A DNA stretch of 64,000 nucleotides from an uncultured Planctomycetaceae bacterium (GTDB taxonomy: Bacteria; Planctomycetota; Planctomycetia; Planctomycetales; Planctomycetaceae), in contig CALFSX010000153.1 of NCBI GenBank assembly GCA_937916515.1, forward strand, positions 1-64,000, in the 5' to 3' direction. Numbering within the stretch: the stretch's first letter is position 1; every line of letters begins with the position of its first letter. Positions 7,848 to 16,743 of this stretch are shown here, piece after piece. Under the pieces are notes generated by a model. The model saw only the letters and a program-made list of their open reading frames with translations, had not been told where the DNA came from and did no database searches. The position numbers and the translations under genes are program-made.

Positions 7848-9188
7848 ATGACTCTTCAGATTATTAACAACGCGACCTGTACTTTTTGTGGCTGCGTGTG
7901 TGATGACATTCAGCTGCATCACGACGAAGTCCGCATTCATGAAGCCAAAAAGGCGTGCGTCCTGGGCACCGCGTGGTTTCTGAATCACACGGCGGAAAAG
8001 AAATATCCGGACGCACTGATCGACGGCAAAGAAGCAACCGTGGAAGAAGCCATTCAAATGGCCGCCACACTGCTTCACGAAGCTGACATGCCATTGGTTT
8101 ACGGTATGAGCAACACAACCTGCGAAGCGCAGAAAGAATGTGTGGCTATGGCCGACATCCTGGGAGGGCTGCTGGACAGCCATACCTCTCTTTGACACGG
8201 TCCTACCGAAATCGCCGCCCAGTTGGGTGGTAAAGTTACGTGTACTCTTGGCGAAGTAAAACAGCGAGCCGACTTTATCGTGTATTGGGGAGGAAACCCG
8301 GCAGAATGCCATCCTCGCCACTTCACGAAATACACCATCATGCAGAAAAGTAAGTTTCTGCCGCGTGGTCGCAAAGACCGCACGATGGTGTTGGTCGACA
8401 TTCGAGAAACGAAAAGCGCGAAAGCGGCTGATATTTTTCTGCAGGTGAAGCCCGGTAAAGATTTCGAACTGATCACCATTCTGCGAGCACTCATCAAAGA
8501 CCAGCATGTCGGCGATGAACAGATCGCCGAAACCGGAATGACGCGCGCCGGTCTTGACGACCTTGTGCACAGAATGAAGTCTTGCAAATTTGGAGTCTTC
8601 TTCTTTGGCATGGGCCTGTCGATGACGCGCGGCAAACACATGAACAGCGCCGCACTGCTGACTCTGGCGGCGGAAATGAACGCGTTCACCAAGTTCGTGG
8701 CGATGCCAATGCGTGGTCATGGCAACGTGACAGGAGCCGACGTCATCATGCGATGGCAGACTGGATATCCGTTTGGGATCACCTTTAATCGAGGCTATCC
8801 ACGTTACAATCCGGGAGAATTCTCAACCGTGGATGTGCTGGTGCGAGGCGACTGCGACGCCGCATTTATTATCGGTGCCGACCCAGGCGCCACAATGCCT
8901 CAACCGGCCATCGATCACTTGGCGCGAATCCCCACGATCTGCCTGGACCCTCATGTGACCCATACCAGCCGTTTGGCTCGAGTTCACATCACAACAGCAG
9001 CTCAGGGAATCTCAGCACCAGGCACGGCATATCGCATGGACGAACTTCCGCTTCCGTTAAAGCCGGCGTTAAAATCACCGTATCCTTCGGACGAAGAAGT
9101 CGTGCGGCGTATCAACGAAGCGATCGCAAAGAAACCATTCTGGCTGCCAGACGGAAGCCAGCCACAAGTCGTCACAGCGATTGGGTAA
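7848..9188 (+). CDS. fwdB: Formylmethanofuran dehydrogenase subunit B, selenocysteine-containing (in-frame TGA recoded)
   Basis: The catalytic subunit interconverts CO2 and formylmethanofuran at a tungsto/molybdopterin site. The frame 7848-9188 codes for 446 residues with a single in-frame TGA at 8193-8195 (residue 116), in the sequence HTSL-U-HGPTEIAA. Archaeal FwdB has Cys or Sec at this place (x-C/U-H-G-P), the metal ligand. Homology continues without a break on both sides: before it VYGMSNTTCEAQ, after it CTLGEVKQRADFIVYWGGNP and HPRH. Cysteines 11, 14, 18 and 37 (CTFCGCVC...ACVLG) form a complete iron-sulfur site. Later landmarks are FGMGLSMTRGKH, MPMRGHGNVTG and GTAYRMD. A hairpin suiting a SECIS starts 18 nt after the TGA. 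ATG 7848 is preceded by GGAAAGAG. The alternative is a nonsense mutation, which the intact downstream frame makes unlikely. Confidence 0.88.
8214..8231 (+). promoter_or_regulatory. Candidate bacterial SECIS hairpin in fwdB
   Basis: Six-bp stem CCGCCC (8215-8220) with GGGTGG (8225-8230), extended by a G-T pair, and a 4-nt apical loop AGTT. The loop lies 25 nt after the TGA and carries a G at its second position. Both fall within the usual bacterial SECIS limits (loop 16-37 nt after the UGA, G in the first two loop positions). The coding context TGA-CAC-GGT-CCT resembles that in E. coli fdhF (U-H-G-P). Confidence 0.7.
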
Positions 9189-9361
9189 CTTAATCGTCCA
9201 GCCAGGCAAACCTGCAACGGTTGCTTTGAAGTAACGGAATAAAAGAAAACGTTTGGCAAAGCGAAAGAACAGCGAAAGCTGATTGCGGCTGGTGAAAGCC
9301 TCCGGAAAAACACAGGTTTCTACAACCCGAAGCCCCGACGGCGAGATAGTGAATAATACAG

Positions 9362-10996
9362 ATGCTGAAAATTACCGGCGGAAAAGTCTACGACCCCGCA
9401 AACGAAATTAATGGCCAGATCAAAGACCTTTGCATCGACGACAACGGTCGTTTTGTAGAATCCGTCAGCGGCGGACGAACGATCGATGCCACGGGCATGA
9501 TCATTTTTCCTGGCGGAGTGGATGTGCACACGCACGTCGCGGGCGGGGCCATGAATTTTGCCCGAGCCATGACGCCGGAAGATCATCGGCGAACTCAGGC
9601 ATTCATTCGTACTCAATCAAGACGCAGCGGTCTGGGTGGCATGGCTCCCACCACGTTTGCGACAGGCTATCTGTACGCCGGAATGGGCTTCACCACCGTC
9701 AACGAAGCTGCCGTACCCGTGCTTTCGGCCCGACACACGCACGAAGAACTGGCCGATATTCCGATCGTCGACAAGGCCACTCTAACACTGATGGCCAACA
9801 ACGAAATCATGCTCGACCAGATGCAGGCGGGCGAATACGAACGAGCCAAAAACGTCGTTGCCTGGTACCTGTGGGCAGCGAAGTCTTATGGCGTAAAAGC
9901 CGTCAACCCGGGCGGAGTCGCCGCGTGGAAATGGGGCAGCGACGCCAAACAACTGAACGATCCTATCGCAGGCTACAGCAGTCTCACGCCTGGTAAAATC
10001 GTCACCATGCTGGCCACCATCTGCGACGATCTGCAACTGCCTCACCCAATGCATCTGCACTGCAACAATCTTGGTGCCCCCGGAAATATTTCCACAACGC
10101 TGGACACGTTGAAGCATCTGGAAGGTCATCGAGCTCACATTGCTCACTCGCAATATCATGCCTATGGTGGAGACGACTGGGACACAATGTGTTCAGCCAC
10201 TTCTCAACTGGCCGAATACTTCAACACCCATCCCAACATCACCACCGATGCGGGAGCCGTCCTGTTTGGCGACACCGTGACGATTACAGCGGATGGCCCG
10301 TGGCAGCATTTACTGTACAAACTTACCGGCCGCAAATGGGGCAACCTGGATGTCGAGAACGAAACCGGTTGCGGCATCGTGCCTTACACCTATCGCCCCA
10401 GCAATCTTGTCAACGCCGTCCAGTGGGCCAGCGGCCTGGAACTGATGCTGTTAATCAAAAGCCCATGGCAGGTGTTCCTGTCAACAGACCATCCCAACGG
10501 TGGCTGTTTCTGGAGATATCCAGAAATTATTCAACTGCTAATGTGTGCCGATTTCCGCAAGGAATGTATCGCAAAGCTGCCAGACAAAATAAAAAACAGA
10601 ATCACACTTCCGGAAATCGATCGCGAATACACGCTTTACGAAGTCGCCACATCCATGTCTGCAGGACCTGCCAGAGCACTCGGGCTGCACCAAAAAGGAA
10701 ACCTTGGAATCGGTTGCGATGCAGATCTTGTCATTTATGAAGAAGAGATCGATATCGCACGCATGTTCAGCCACCCTCGCTATGTCATTAAAGCCGGTGA
10801 GATCGTGATCGAAGATGGCGACATCCGCGAAACGCCGCATGGACGTGAATTTCTGGTGAAGCCGTCTTACGCTCCTGAGACAGACGAATTTATGCGTCCG
10901 CTGTTTGAAGACTGTTATACGATGCAGTTCGACAACTATCCGGTTGAAATCGAACGCATCGAAAACCCCGACGTTCGCATTCTGCCAGGCTCATGA
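9362..10996 (+). CDS. fhcA: Formylmethanofuran dehydrogenase/hydrolase subunit A (amidohydrolase fold)
   Basis: Hydrolyses or forms formyl-(methano)furan at a binuclear metal site, linking free formate to the cofactor-bound formyl group. The 544-residue protein has the amidohydrolase ligand set in order: HTH in GGVDVHTHVAGG, the carbamylated-lysine region GVKAVNPGGVAAWKWG, HLHCNN, HIAHSQYHAYGG and the aspartate in FLSTDHPNGG. The nearly invariant MNFARAMTPEDHRR segment is also present. All metal ligands therefore appear kept. It is co-directional with fwdB, 173 bp downstream. In archaea this subunit makes formyl-MFR from formate delivered through a tunnel from FwdB; in methylotrophs FhcA runs as a hydrolase. 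Confidence 0.94.
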   Translation: MLKITGGKVYDPANEINGQIKDLCIDDNGRFVESVSGGRTIDATGMIIFPGGVDVHTHVAGGAMNFARAMTPEDHRRTQAFIRTQSRRSGLGGMAPTTFATGYLYAGMGFTTVNEAAVPVLSARHTHEELADIPIVDKATLTLMANNEIMLDQMQAGEYERAKNVVAWYLWAAKSYGVKAVNPGGVAAWKWGSDAKQLNDPIAGYSSLTPGKIVTMLATICDDLQLPHPMHLHCNNLGAPGNISTTLDTLKHLEGHRAHIAHSQYHAYGGDDWDTMCSATSQLAEYFNTHPNITTDAGAVLFGDTVTITADGPWQHLLYKLTGRKWGNLDVENETGCGIVPYTYRPSNLVNAVQWASGLELMLLIKSPWQVFLSTDHPNGGCFWRYPEIIQLLMCADFRKECIAKLPDKIKNRITLPEIDREYTLYEVATSMSAGPARALGLHQKGNLGIGCDADLVIYEEEIDIARMFSHPRYVIKAGEIVIEDGDIRETPHGREFLVKPSYAPETDEFMRPLFEDCYTMQFDNYPVEIERIENPDVRILPGS

Positions 10997-11084
10997 CCGC
11001 CCGCCGTGCAGGCTAAAACAGACCCACATGTGATCAGACACACACTCAACACGTCCACCTGTCGCTTTCTGAATCCTTCCTTCC

Positions 11085-11897
11085 ATGCCTATCACTTTGT
11101 ATCTTAAACAGGCCCCCGCAGTTCCACTGGAAACGGAAGTGCTTTCCCCGGACGTCATTTCGCAGCTTTCGAACACTGAAATTCGAAAGCTGACGGTCTA
11201 CCACGGCAAACGCCAGGTTCCGCTGGAAGAATTTTTTGACGTCGATGGAGAACACAGCGACGAACTTATCATTCACGGCGATCTGAACAAAGTGCGCTGG
11301 ATCGGTCGAGCAATGTCAAAGGGCAGCATCACTGTCCACGGCAAAGTCGGCATGCATCTGGGAGCATATATGAAAGGCGGTCGCATCGAAGTTCATGGCG
11401 ATGCCAGCGACTGGATCGGTGCCGAAATGAAGAATGGCTTCATCCACGTGCATGGCAACGCTGGCGGCCAGATCGGTGCCGCTTACCGTGGCTCGCTGGC
11501 GGGTATGAAAAACGGCACGATTATCGTCGATGGTTCTGCAGGCCTGGAAGTTGGCATGAGAATGCGTCGTGGCACGATTGTATTGGGCGGAATCGCACGT
11601 GACTTTACCGGCCTGCAAATGAAGGGCGGCACCATCATCCTGATGAGCGGCGCAGAAATTCGCACGGGTGCATGGATGAATCGCGGCACGATCATTTCTC
11701 TGAAGCCACTGCAGATGATGCCCACTTTCGCTTACGCCAGCGACTTCAATCCAATGTTCCTGAATGTGTATGCAAAGCAATTGAAGACATACGGAGTGAC
11801 CTTACCGTACGCCGCTTCCGCCGGAACTTACCAACGCTTCGCCGGCGACCTGTCAGTCCCCGGCAAAGGCGAAATTCTTGTGTGGCAGCCGGCCTGA
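11085..11897 (+). CDS. fhcC: Formylmethanofuran dehydrogenase/Fhc subunit C (beta-helix scaffold)
   Basis: Structural subunit that joins the formyltransferase and amidohydrolase subunits. The 270-residue product has the repeated G-x2-G-x3-M-x-x-G pattern of the FwdC/GltB C-terminal right-handed beta-helix, for example GKVGMHLGAYMKGG, GDASDWIGAEMKNG, GNAGGQIGAAYRG and GSAGLEVGMRMRRG. It is the last gene of the cluster, 88 bp after fhcA. Its TGA stop runs directly into a family A repeat (junction TGACAAGGGC), which replaces any ordinary terminator. The N-terminal region (PITLYLKQAPAVPLE) matches the bacterial FhcC style. Confidence 0.93.
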   Translation: MPITLYLKQAPAVPLETEVLSPDVISQLSNTEIRKLTVYHGKRQVPLEEFFDVDGEHSDELIIHGDLNKVRWIGRAMSKGSITVHGKVGMHLGAYMKGGRIEVHGDASDWIGAEMKNGFIHVHGNAGGQIGAAYRGSLAGMKNGTIIVDGSAGLEVGMRMRRGTIVLGGIARDFTGLQMKGGTIILMSGAEIRTGAWMNRGTIISLKPLQMMPTFAYASDFNPMFLNVYAKQLKTYGVTLPYAASAGTYQRFAGDLSVPGKGEILVWQPA

Positions 11898-12009
11898 CAA
11901 GGGCTGAACCCTTGACCCGCTGGCGTGGATGGCGGAAGGACGTGGAAAGTCCCAATCGCCGAGCCGCTCCGTTGTCGCTTCGAGAAAGAAGAGCACCGTG
12001 CTCTCATCA
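11898..12009 (+). repeat. Family A intergenic repeat abutting the fhcC stop
   Basis: CAAGGGCTGAACCCTTGACC follows the fhcC TGA directly, then GCTGGCGTGG, the block CGCCGAGCCGCTCCGTTGTC and a tail with GAGCACCGTGCTC. The palindromic tip is diverged from the usual AAGGGCTTCGCCCTT. Confidence 0.75.
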
Positions 12010-12125
12010 TTAGCGAATCCAGCAAGACGGCCATGAAGTCGCGAAAACAGAATCCTGCTTCGGCGTCGTGCTGACTTATAATGCAAATCAGGCGTAGTGA
12101 TGTGCGTTGAAAGGGAACTGCAGAC

Positions 12126-12707
12126 ATGAGCATCAGCGGACATGATCGGGTTAGCCCAATTTCAATTCAAGACTATCTGGACAGCGAGGCAACGTCCCGA
12201 AGAAAGCACGAATACGTCGATGGGCAGATCTATGCCATGGTCGGCGGACGGTATAATCACAATCTGGTTGCCAGCAATGTTTTGATTGAAATCGGCAGCC
12301 AACTAAGGCAAACCCCGTGCCGAGCTCTAAACTCCGATAGTAAAGTCAGAGTGCAGAACAACTTTTACTACCCGGACGTATCGGTCGTTTGCGGTGACAA
12401 CATTCGCGACGACGTCTATCAGGAGAAGCCGACGTTGGTGGTTGAGGTCCTTTCTCAGGGCACCCGACGCATTGATGAAGGTGAAAAATTGCAGGCTTAC
12501 CAGAAGATCGAAACGCTGGCGACGTACATCCTGCTGGAACAGGACTTTGCGGCAGCCACCGTCTATCACCGAACGCGCGAAGGCTTCACTCGCAAAGTTT
12601 ACGCCGGAATGGACGCCGTCATACCGTTGGCGGAAATCGGCACGCAGCTTTCATTACAAGCCGCATACGCCAATGTCACCTTTCAGCCAGAACCTGAACC
12701 CGAATAG
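12126..12707 (+). CDS. Uma2-family (DUF820) restriction-fold protein
   Basis: A 193-residue member of the Uma2/DUF820 family, which has a PD-(D/E)XK nuclease-like fold and is abundant in cyanobacteria and planctomycetes. Visible landmarks are RRKHEYVDGQIYAMVGG near the N-terminus, LNSDSKVRV, the acidic FYYPDVSVVCGD, and the terminal strand-helix pair PTLVVEVLSQGTRRIDEGEK...YQKIETLATYILLEQD. The D...ExL spacing suits a nuclease core. The true cellular role of the family is unknown. It stands alone between the C1 cluster and convergent uspA, with no partner antitoxin visible. ATG 12126 gives the standard start. Confidence 0.85.
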   Translation: MSISGHDRVSPISIQDYLDSEATSRRKHEYVDGQIYAMVGGRYNHNLVASNVLIEIGSQLRQTPCRALNSDSKVRVQNNFYYPDVSVVCGDNIRDDVYQEKPTLVVEVLSQGTRRIDEGEKLQAYQKIETLATYILLEQDFAAATVYHRTREGFTRKVYAGMDAVIPLAEIGTQLSLQAAYANVTFQPEPEPE

Positions 12708-12744
12708 CAGAACGCACTTCGAGCAGCCTTAAAACCCGAACAAC

Positions 12745-13707
12745 TTACAGTTCAATCGGGCACACAAAATCATCTGGCTTGATCGCCAGGATGGAACAGG
12801 GCAGTGCTGGCAGCAGTCGCTCCGCAGTATTGCCAAACAGCATTCCAGGAATACCATCTCGCCCCGAAGTCGCCATAATCAACAGGTCAATGTCCAGCTT
12901 TGCCAAGGCATCCAGAATACATTCGTCCGCCACACCCACTTCGACGTGTACCTGAACACCTTTACCAACGGTCCGATAGTCTGTTAACGCTAGTTGCTGA
13001 TGAAGGATCTGTTCTGCATTGGCGACTGCCTTTTCTCGCTCCGCTGCAAAAATCTCCGGCGACGCAACCATTCTGGCAACTCGTCGCTCACCATCGTTGT
13101 CGACCACATGCATCACGTTCAAGCGAACGGGCAACCGTTGCCCCAAAGCAACGCCGGCATGCAGAACGTCTTCCCCGATATCAGATAAGTCAGTTGCAGC
13201 CAGAACGTCCAGATCGGCGTCGTCATCGATTCTCGGTTTCACCAGCCACACCGGGCAGGCAGCATTTCGCAACAGTTTCAGCCCCGTGTTCCCAAACAGC
13301 AATCGGCTGATGGCGGCCTGTTCACGAGTACCACACATAATCATATTATCTGTGGCGGGGCCAGCCGCTTTCAAAATTTCCAGCCAGGGCCGGCCAAAGG
13401 CAACGGTCTGAATCACCTCAACCGGCCGTCCCATTCTGGCTGTATATTGTTCCTTAAGATCGGCAAGAACAGCACTGGCTTCGGCGTGCTCCGCAAGCGA
13501 TTCAGCTTTCGCTTCTTCCTCCGATTCGAAGAATCCGGCCTCTGCCTCTTCCAGCACACAAATCAGTTCAACTGTCGAATCCATCGCCTCAGCAACTTCA
13601 AACGCCTGCCGAACGGCAAGTCGTGAGGGAGCCGCCAGGTTTGCAGCATTCCATGGGCGACTTTCGGGCATCATGACGCCCACGACGATCTTTTTCACAC
13701 TGAACAT
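12745..13707 (-). CDS. Tandem universal stress protein (two UspA domains)
   Basis: A 320-residue cytosolic stress protein with two UspA domains in tandem. The first (about 1-155) starts KKIVVGVMMPESR and ends MIMCGTREQAAISRLLFGNT. The second (about 165-320) starts LDVLAATDLSDIGEDVLHAG and ends LLIMATSGRDGIPGMLFGNT. The G-x9-G-[S/N]-type segments suggest nucleotide binding, though the consensus G-x2-G-x9-G-S/T is only partly met. I chose ATG 13707 because it starts just before the first beta strand. It follows the LptF/G-type permease gene by 38 bp on the same strand, so they are probably co-transcribed. Confidence 0.88.
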   Translation of the reverse strand: MFSVKKIVVGVMMPESRPWNAANLAAPSRLAVRQAFEVAEAMDSTVELICVLEEAEAGFFESEEEAKAESLAEHAEASAVLADLKEQYTARMGRPVEVIQTVAFGRPWLEILKAAGPATDNMIMCGTREQAAISRLLFGNTGLKLLRNAACPVWLVKPRIDDDADLDVLAATDLSDIGEDVLHAGVALGQRLPVRLNVMHVVDNDGERRVARMVASPEIFAAEREKAVANAEQILHQQLALTDYRTVGKGVQVHVEVGVADECILDALAKLDIDLLIMATSGRDGIPGMLFGNTAERLLPALPCSILAIKPDDFVCPIEL

Positions 13708-13745
13708 GGAACGATTCCCGCTGCGTCTAAAGAGAAAAGTGCTGG

Positions 13746-14927
13746 CTAATGCTGGACGACTTTTCGAAGTACAAAAATGCCGGCCACGGCCAGAACAGTA
13801 TTCGGAACCCACATCGCCCACGCCGGATCAACGGTTCCACTTTTGCCAAGGTTCACCATCAGAAATGTAACGGGATAGTAAACCAACAGAATTGGCAGGA
13901 AACACATGATAAAGGTGGTAATAAACTGCCGCCGTGCCTGTAAAATCGCAAAGGGGCCACCCAAAAAGGCAAAGAAAAGACAGCTGCCTGCCATGGCGTA
14001 GCGACTGTGAATTTCTGTGTTCAACTTTCGATTGCGATGGTCGGCCAGTCGTTCATAGCCAGCATATTCCTGCATTTGCTCACTGCCCAACTGATGAAAG
14101 TCACCTGTCAATAATAACATGGCGGCTTCCTGATCACGCTGCAACTGGTTGATAACCGTATTAGACTTGAACTCACCCATCGTGGCGTAGATATCGTCAA
14201 TCGTCAGATGTCGAGCATTCCGTTTTGAAATTTCTTCATCCATCGGAAACGCGATTTCTTTTTCGCTCATCGCAAACCCGGAATCTCTTCCAGGAATACT
14301 TCCGCGTGGGTTCGTCAAATGCACAACGACCTCTTTGTTCTCCAGATCAAAACTGATTTTCGCTTTGTCAGCGGTTACAGTCACCTGACGATGATCTGCC
14401 TGGCGATAGCGAAACGTGGGCTTGATCAATTCACGATTTATGACGGCTTCAACTGTAATGCTGTAGCCCTTTTCCGGTTTACTAAGCTGATGTTGAGATT
14501 CCAGCAGGTCCAGAAAAATGTCTTCAATCGCCTGAGCAACAATGCGTTCCATGCTTTCAACGGCCCATGGAGTCGCGTAGTTGGTAAGACCAAATGAAGC
14601 AATTGCCAGCACGAATCCCAAAGCATAAGCCGGTATCAGTAACCGCAACGGATTGACTCCCGCGGCTTTCACGGCGGTCACTTCCAGATCACCCGCCATG
14701 CGCCCATAAACAATGGTCACGGCCAGCAATAAGGTGGCCGGTATCGTGAATGGCAACATACTGGGCACGACAAATGGCATGATCTTCAGAATCTGCTCGC
14801 CACCCAGTCCCTGATCTCCCGCTTCACGAACCAGGCCCACAAAAACCAGCATCACTGTCAGCACAACAACCAGCAGCAGGAAAACTCGCAGCAGTTCGCT
14901 CAGAATATAGCGTTGCATCATCTTCAT
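13746..14927 (-). CDS. LptF/LptG-type permease (YjgP/YjgQ family)
   Basis: Inner-membrane subunit of the type that, with LptB, extracts lipopolysaccharide and pushes it to the outer membrane. The 393-residue protein has the family plan: short cytoplasmic start MKMMQRYILSELLRVF, a first membrane helix, a PFTIPATLLLAVTIVYGRMAGD segment (about 59-80) with the conserved E-x-x-A-x-x-A-x-G (EVTAVKAAG), a large periplasmic beta-jellyroll domain in the middle, and three closing membrane helices. Whether it is LptF or LptG cannot be settled here, and no second copy or LptB lies in the window. Upstream of tandem uspA, probably in one operon. Confidence 0.85.
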   Translation of the reverse strand: MKMMQRYILSELLRVFLLLVVVLTVMLVFVGLVREAGDQGLGGEQILKIMPFVVPSMLPFTIPATLLLAVTIVYGRMAGDLEVTAVKAAGVNPLRLLIPAYALGFVLAIASFGLTNYATPWAVESMERIVAQAIEDIFLDLLESQHQLSKPEKGYSITVEAVINRELIKPTFRYRQADHRQVTVTADKAKISFDLENKEVVVHLTNPRGSIPGRDSGFAMSEKEIAFPMDEEISKRNARHLTIDDIYATMGEFKSNTVINQLQRDQEAAMLLLTGDFHQLGSEQMQEYAGYERLADHRNRKLNTEIHSRYAMAGSCLFFAFLGGPFAILQARRQFITTFIMCFLPILLVYYPVTFLMVNLGKSGTVDPAWAMWVPNTVLAVAGIFVLRKVVQH

Positions 14928-15341
14928 GCGCGGTCACCTTTGCGACGCACATTGAAGCGTGAAACAGTTCGATATGTAGGCGGTGAAAACAAAACGCATC
15001 CCTGCGATGAAACTCTGCCAACCGCAATCGCAGCGACATCGTGTCGATGCAAACTGACTGGGTAACGTAGGTTATGACGTTTCCGAAATCCCAACAACAT
15101 CAATTCCGGTTAACCGCGACAACAAAAACAAGACATAAATCACTTACAGTAAACACGTTACAGCGAACAACTCCCCCGAAACACCGCAATCGCACGTGAA
15201 TTGAACACCAGCGATTCCCTGTGGCGACCCATTTTTTTCAGTGGACGCCCAAGATCTTCAGAACACCGTACGGAACACTCTTACATAGTTACGTTTCAAG
15301 GTATGAACAAAACTCAGCGGTACAGATCAAGGGATTTTCGC
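14928..15341. promoter_or_regulatory. Divergent spacer between the permease and pseudopilin genes
   Basis: A 414-base spacer with no gene I can support; it must hold promoters for both outward-reading genes. An ATG at 15201 in frame with the pseudopilin exists, but the protein it would add is unlike the family. Confidence 0.4.
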
Positions 15342-16490
15342 ATGCACAACGAACAGCAAAACCGTAACGGATTTACGCTACTGGAACTCGTCGTTGTGAT
15401 TTTCATCATTGTCATTCTGGTGGCGTTATTGCTGCCCTCAATCAGAACAGCAAGAGAACCAGCGCGACGAATGCAATGCCTTAACAACATTCGCAACGTC
15501 AGTGTTGCCATTCATAACTTTGCCAGCAGCAATCACAGTCGTCTTCCCAATCAAGCATATTACCCCAGCAATCTCACGACGAATAACGGCGAACTCGAAA
15601 CATTCGAAGGCCGTAGCTGGGTTGTTGAACTTCTGCCGTATCTCGACGGCAACTCCTACTACGACCGCTGGCAAAAAGACCAACCATGGAACAGCACTTT
15701 TAAAGCAGGCGAAGATGACGTTTCTAACTCCTCCATCGCCAGCACTTATGTTTCGTGCCTGGCGTGCCCCAATGATGAATCCGCGTTTCAAGTGCCTGGC
15801 GGACTTAGTTATGTCCTGAACTGTGGCATCGGCGACCTGAACTGGCACACAAAAACCGGCATTCGCGATGCCGACCACCTGGAATCCGGTCAGCACTATC
15901 TGATTGAACCGTTCGACTGGAACGGAAACGGCATTCTGCCACCCGAAGACCAGGAAGACGCGCTAATCACCAGCGACTTCACCGTCTTCTGGCCGGACTT
16001 CCCTGCACCAACAGGCAGTGATGCTAAACCAAAGCCTCGCGCAGCACACGCTCTGAGCAAGATCTACGATGGAACCTCAAACACGGTTATGATTGGCGAG
16101 AACCTCAAAGCTGGTACACGTCCGGACCAGACGCAAACGTCGTGGGCCGATCCTCAAGTCTGCAGCAGCGGATTCATTCTTCCAATCGACGCCAAACGCA
16201 TATCTCCCACATCGCATGCCACTGACGGAAGCCTGGCAACACTGGTTGTGTCGAAGCCAAACAACCCCGCCATTAACGCTTCAACGAATACAGAAGAAGG
16301 TACGGCTCCGTTTCTGAATTCTAATCATCCGGGAATTGTCACCGTCAGCTTCCTGGACGGTTCGGCCAAAACGCTGAGCGAAAACATCGACATGCAGGTT
16401 TACGCTCGCCTGTTGACGCCATGCGGCACCATGGAACGCGATATTGAAGGTTTCGTTCCGGAGCAGACTCTTGATTCCGATGAATTTTGA
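15342..16490 (+). CDS. DUF1559 type II pseudopilin-like protein
   Basis: A member of the DUF1559 family, greatly expanded in planctomycetes and probably exported through a type II secretion/pilus-like system. The 382-residue protein has a class III-like prepilin signal, NRNG|FTLLELVVVIFIIVIL, with cleavage expected between Gly10 and Phe11. It then has the family's CLNNIRNVSVAIHNFASSN motif, YDGTSNTVMIGE, and the C-terminal HPGIVTVSFLDGSAKTLS, matching the H-x-G-G...F-x-D-G-S pattern. ATG 15342 follows AAGGGA by about 8 nt. An in-frame ATG at 15303 is possible, but prepilin leaders are normally short. Function beyond export is unknown for the family. Confidence 0.9.
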   Translation: MHNEQQNRNGFTLLELVVVIFIIVILVALLLPSIRTAREPARRMQCLNNIRNVSVAIHNFASSNHSRLPNQAYYPSNLTTNNGELETFEGRSWVVELLPYLDGNSYYDRWQKDQPWNSTFKAGEDDVSNSSIASTYVSCLACPNDESAFQVPGGLSYVLNCGIGDLNWHTKTGIRDADHLESGQHYLIEPFDWNGNGILPPEDQEDALITSDFTVFWPDFPAPTGSDAKPKPRAAHALSKIYDGTSNTVMIGENLKAGTRPDQTQTSWADPQVCSSGFILPIDAKRISPTSHATDGSLATLVVSKPNNPAINASTNTEEGTAPFLNSNHPGIVTVSFLDGSAKTLSENIDMQVYARLLTPCGTMERDIEGFVPEQTLDSDEF

Positions 16491-16743
16491 GTTGCCAGAA
16501 CGCAGGCTGCTGGTCAAAAAACGGCATAACTGATAGATGCTGATACCTGCGTCAAGTACGGCCTGAAGTGACGACCCACGTCACCTGCCAGCAGTTCGAC
16601 GCCGCAATTTTGTTGTTCGCGGCGGCAAACCGAACGTTCGTGGTGTGAAGTTGGAAGCAGGCTGCTAGAGTTTCCCTGACTCTGCCATCGCGACCTCCGT
16701 TCTGACACCCGATTAAGCGTTTCTTGCAGCCTGAATTCCGGTC

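Noticed and set aside
8193-8195. Reading fwdB as two genes or as a pseudogene interrupted by a nonsense codon
   Set aside because: The TGA sits precisely at the catalytic Cys/Sec position, the frame continues without other damage, and a SECIS-like hairpin follows.
7770-8720. A 316-codon open frame on the minus strand across the 5' half of fwdB
   Set aside because: It lies opposite fwdB, has His-rich translation with no domain, and is a shadow of the real frame.
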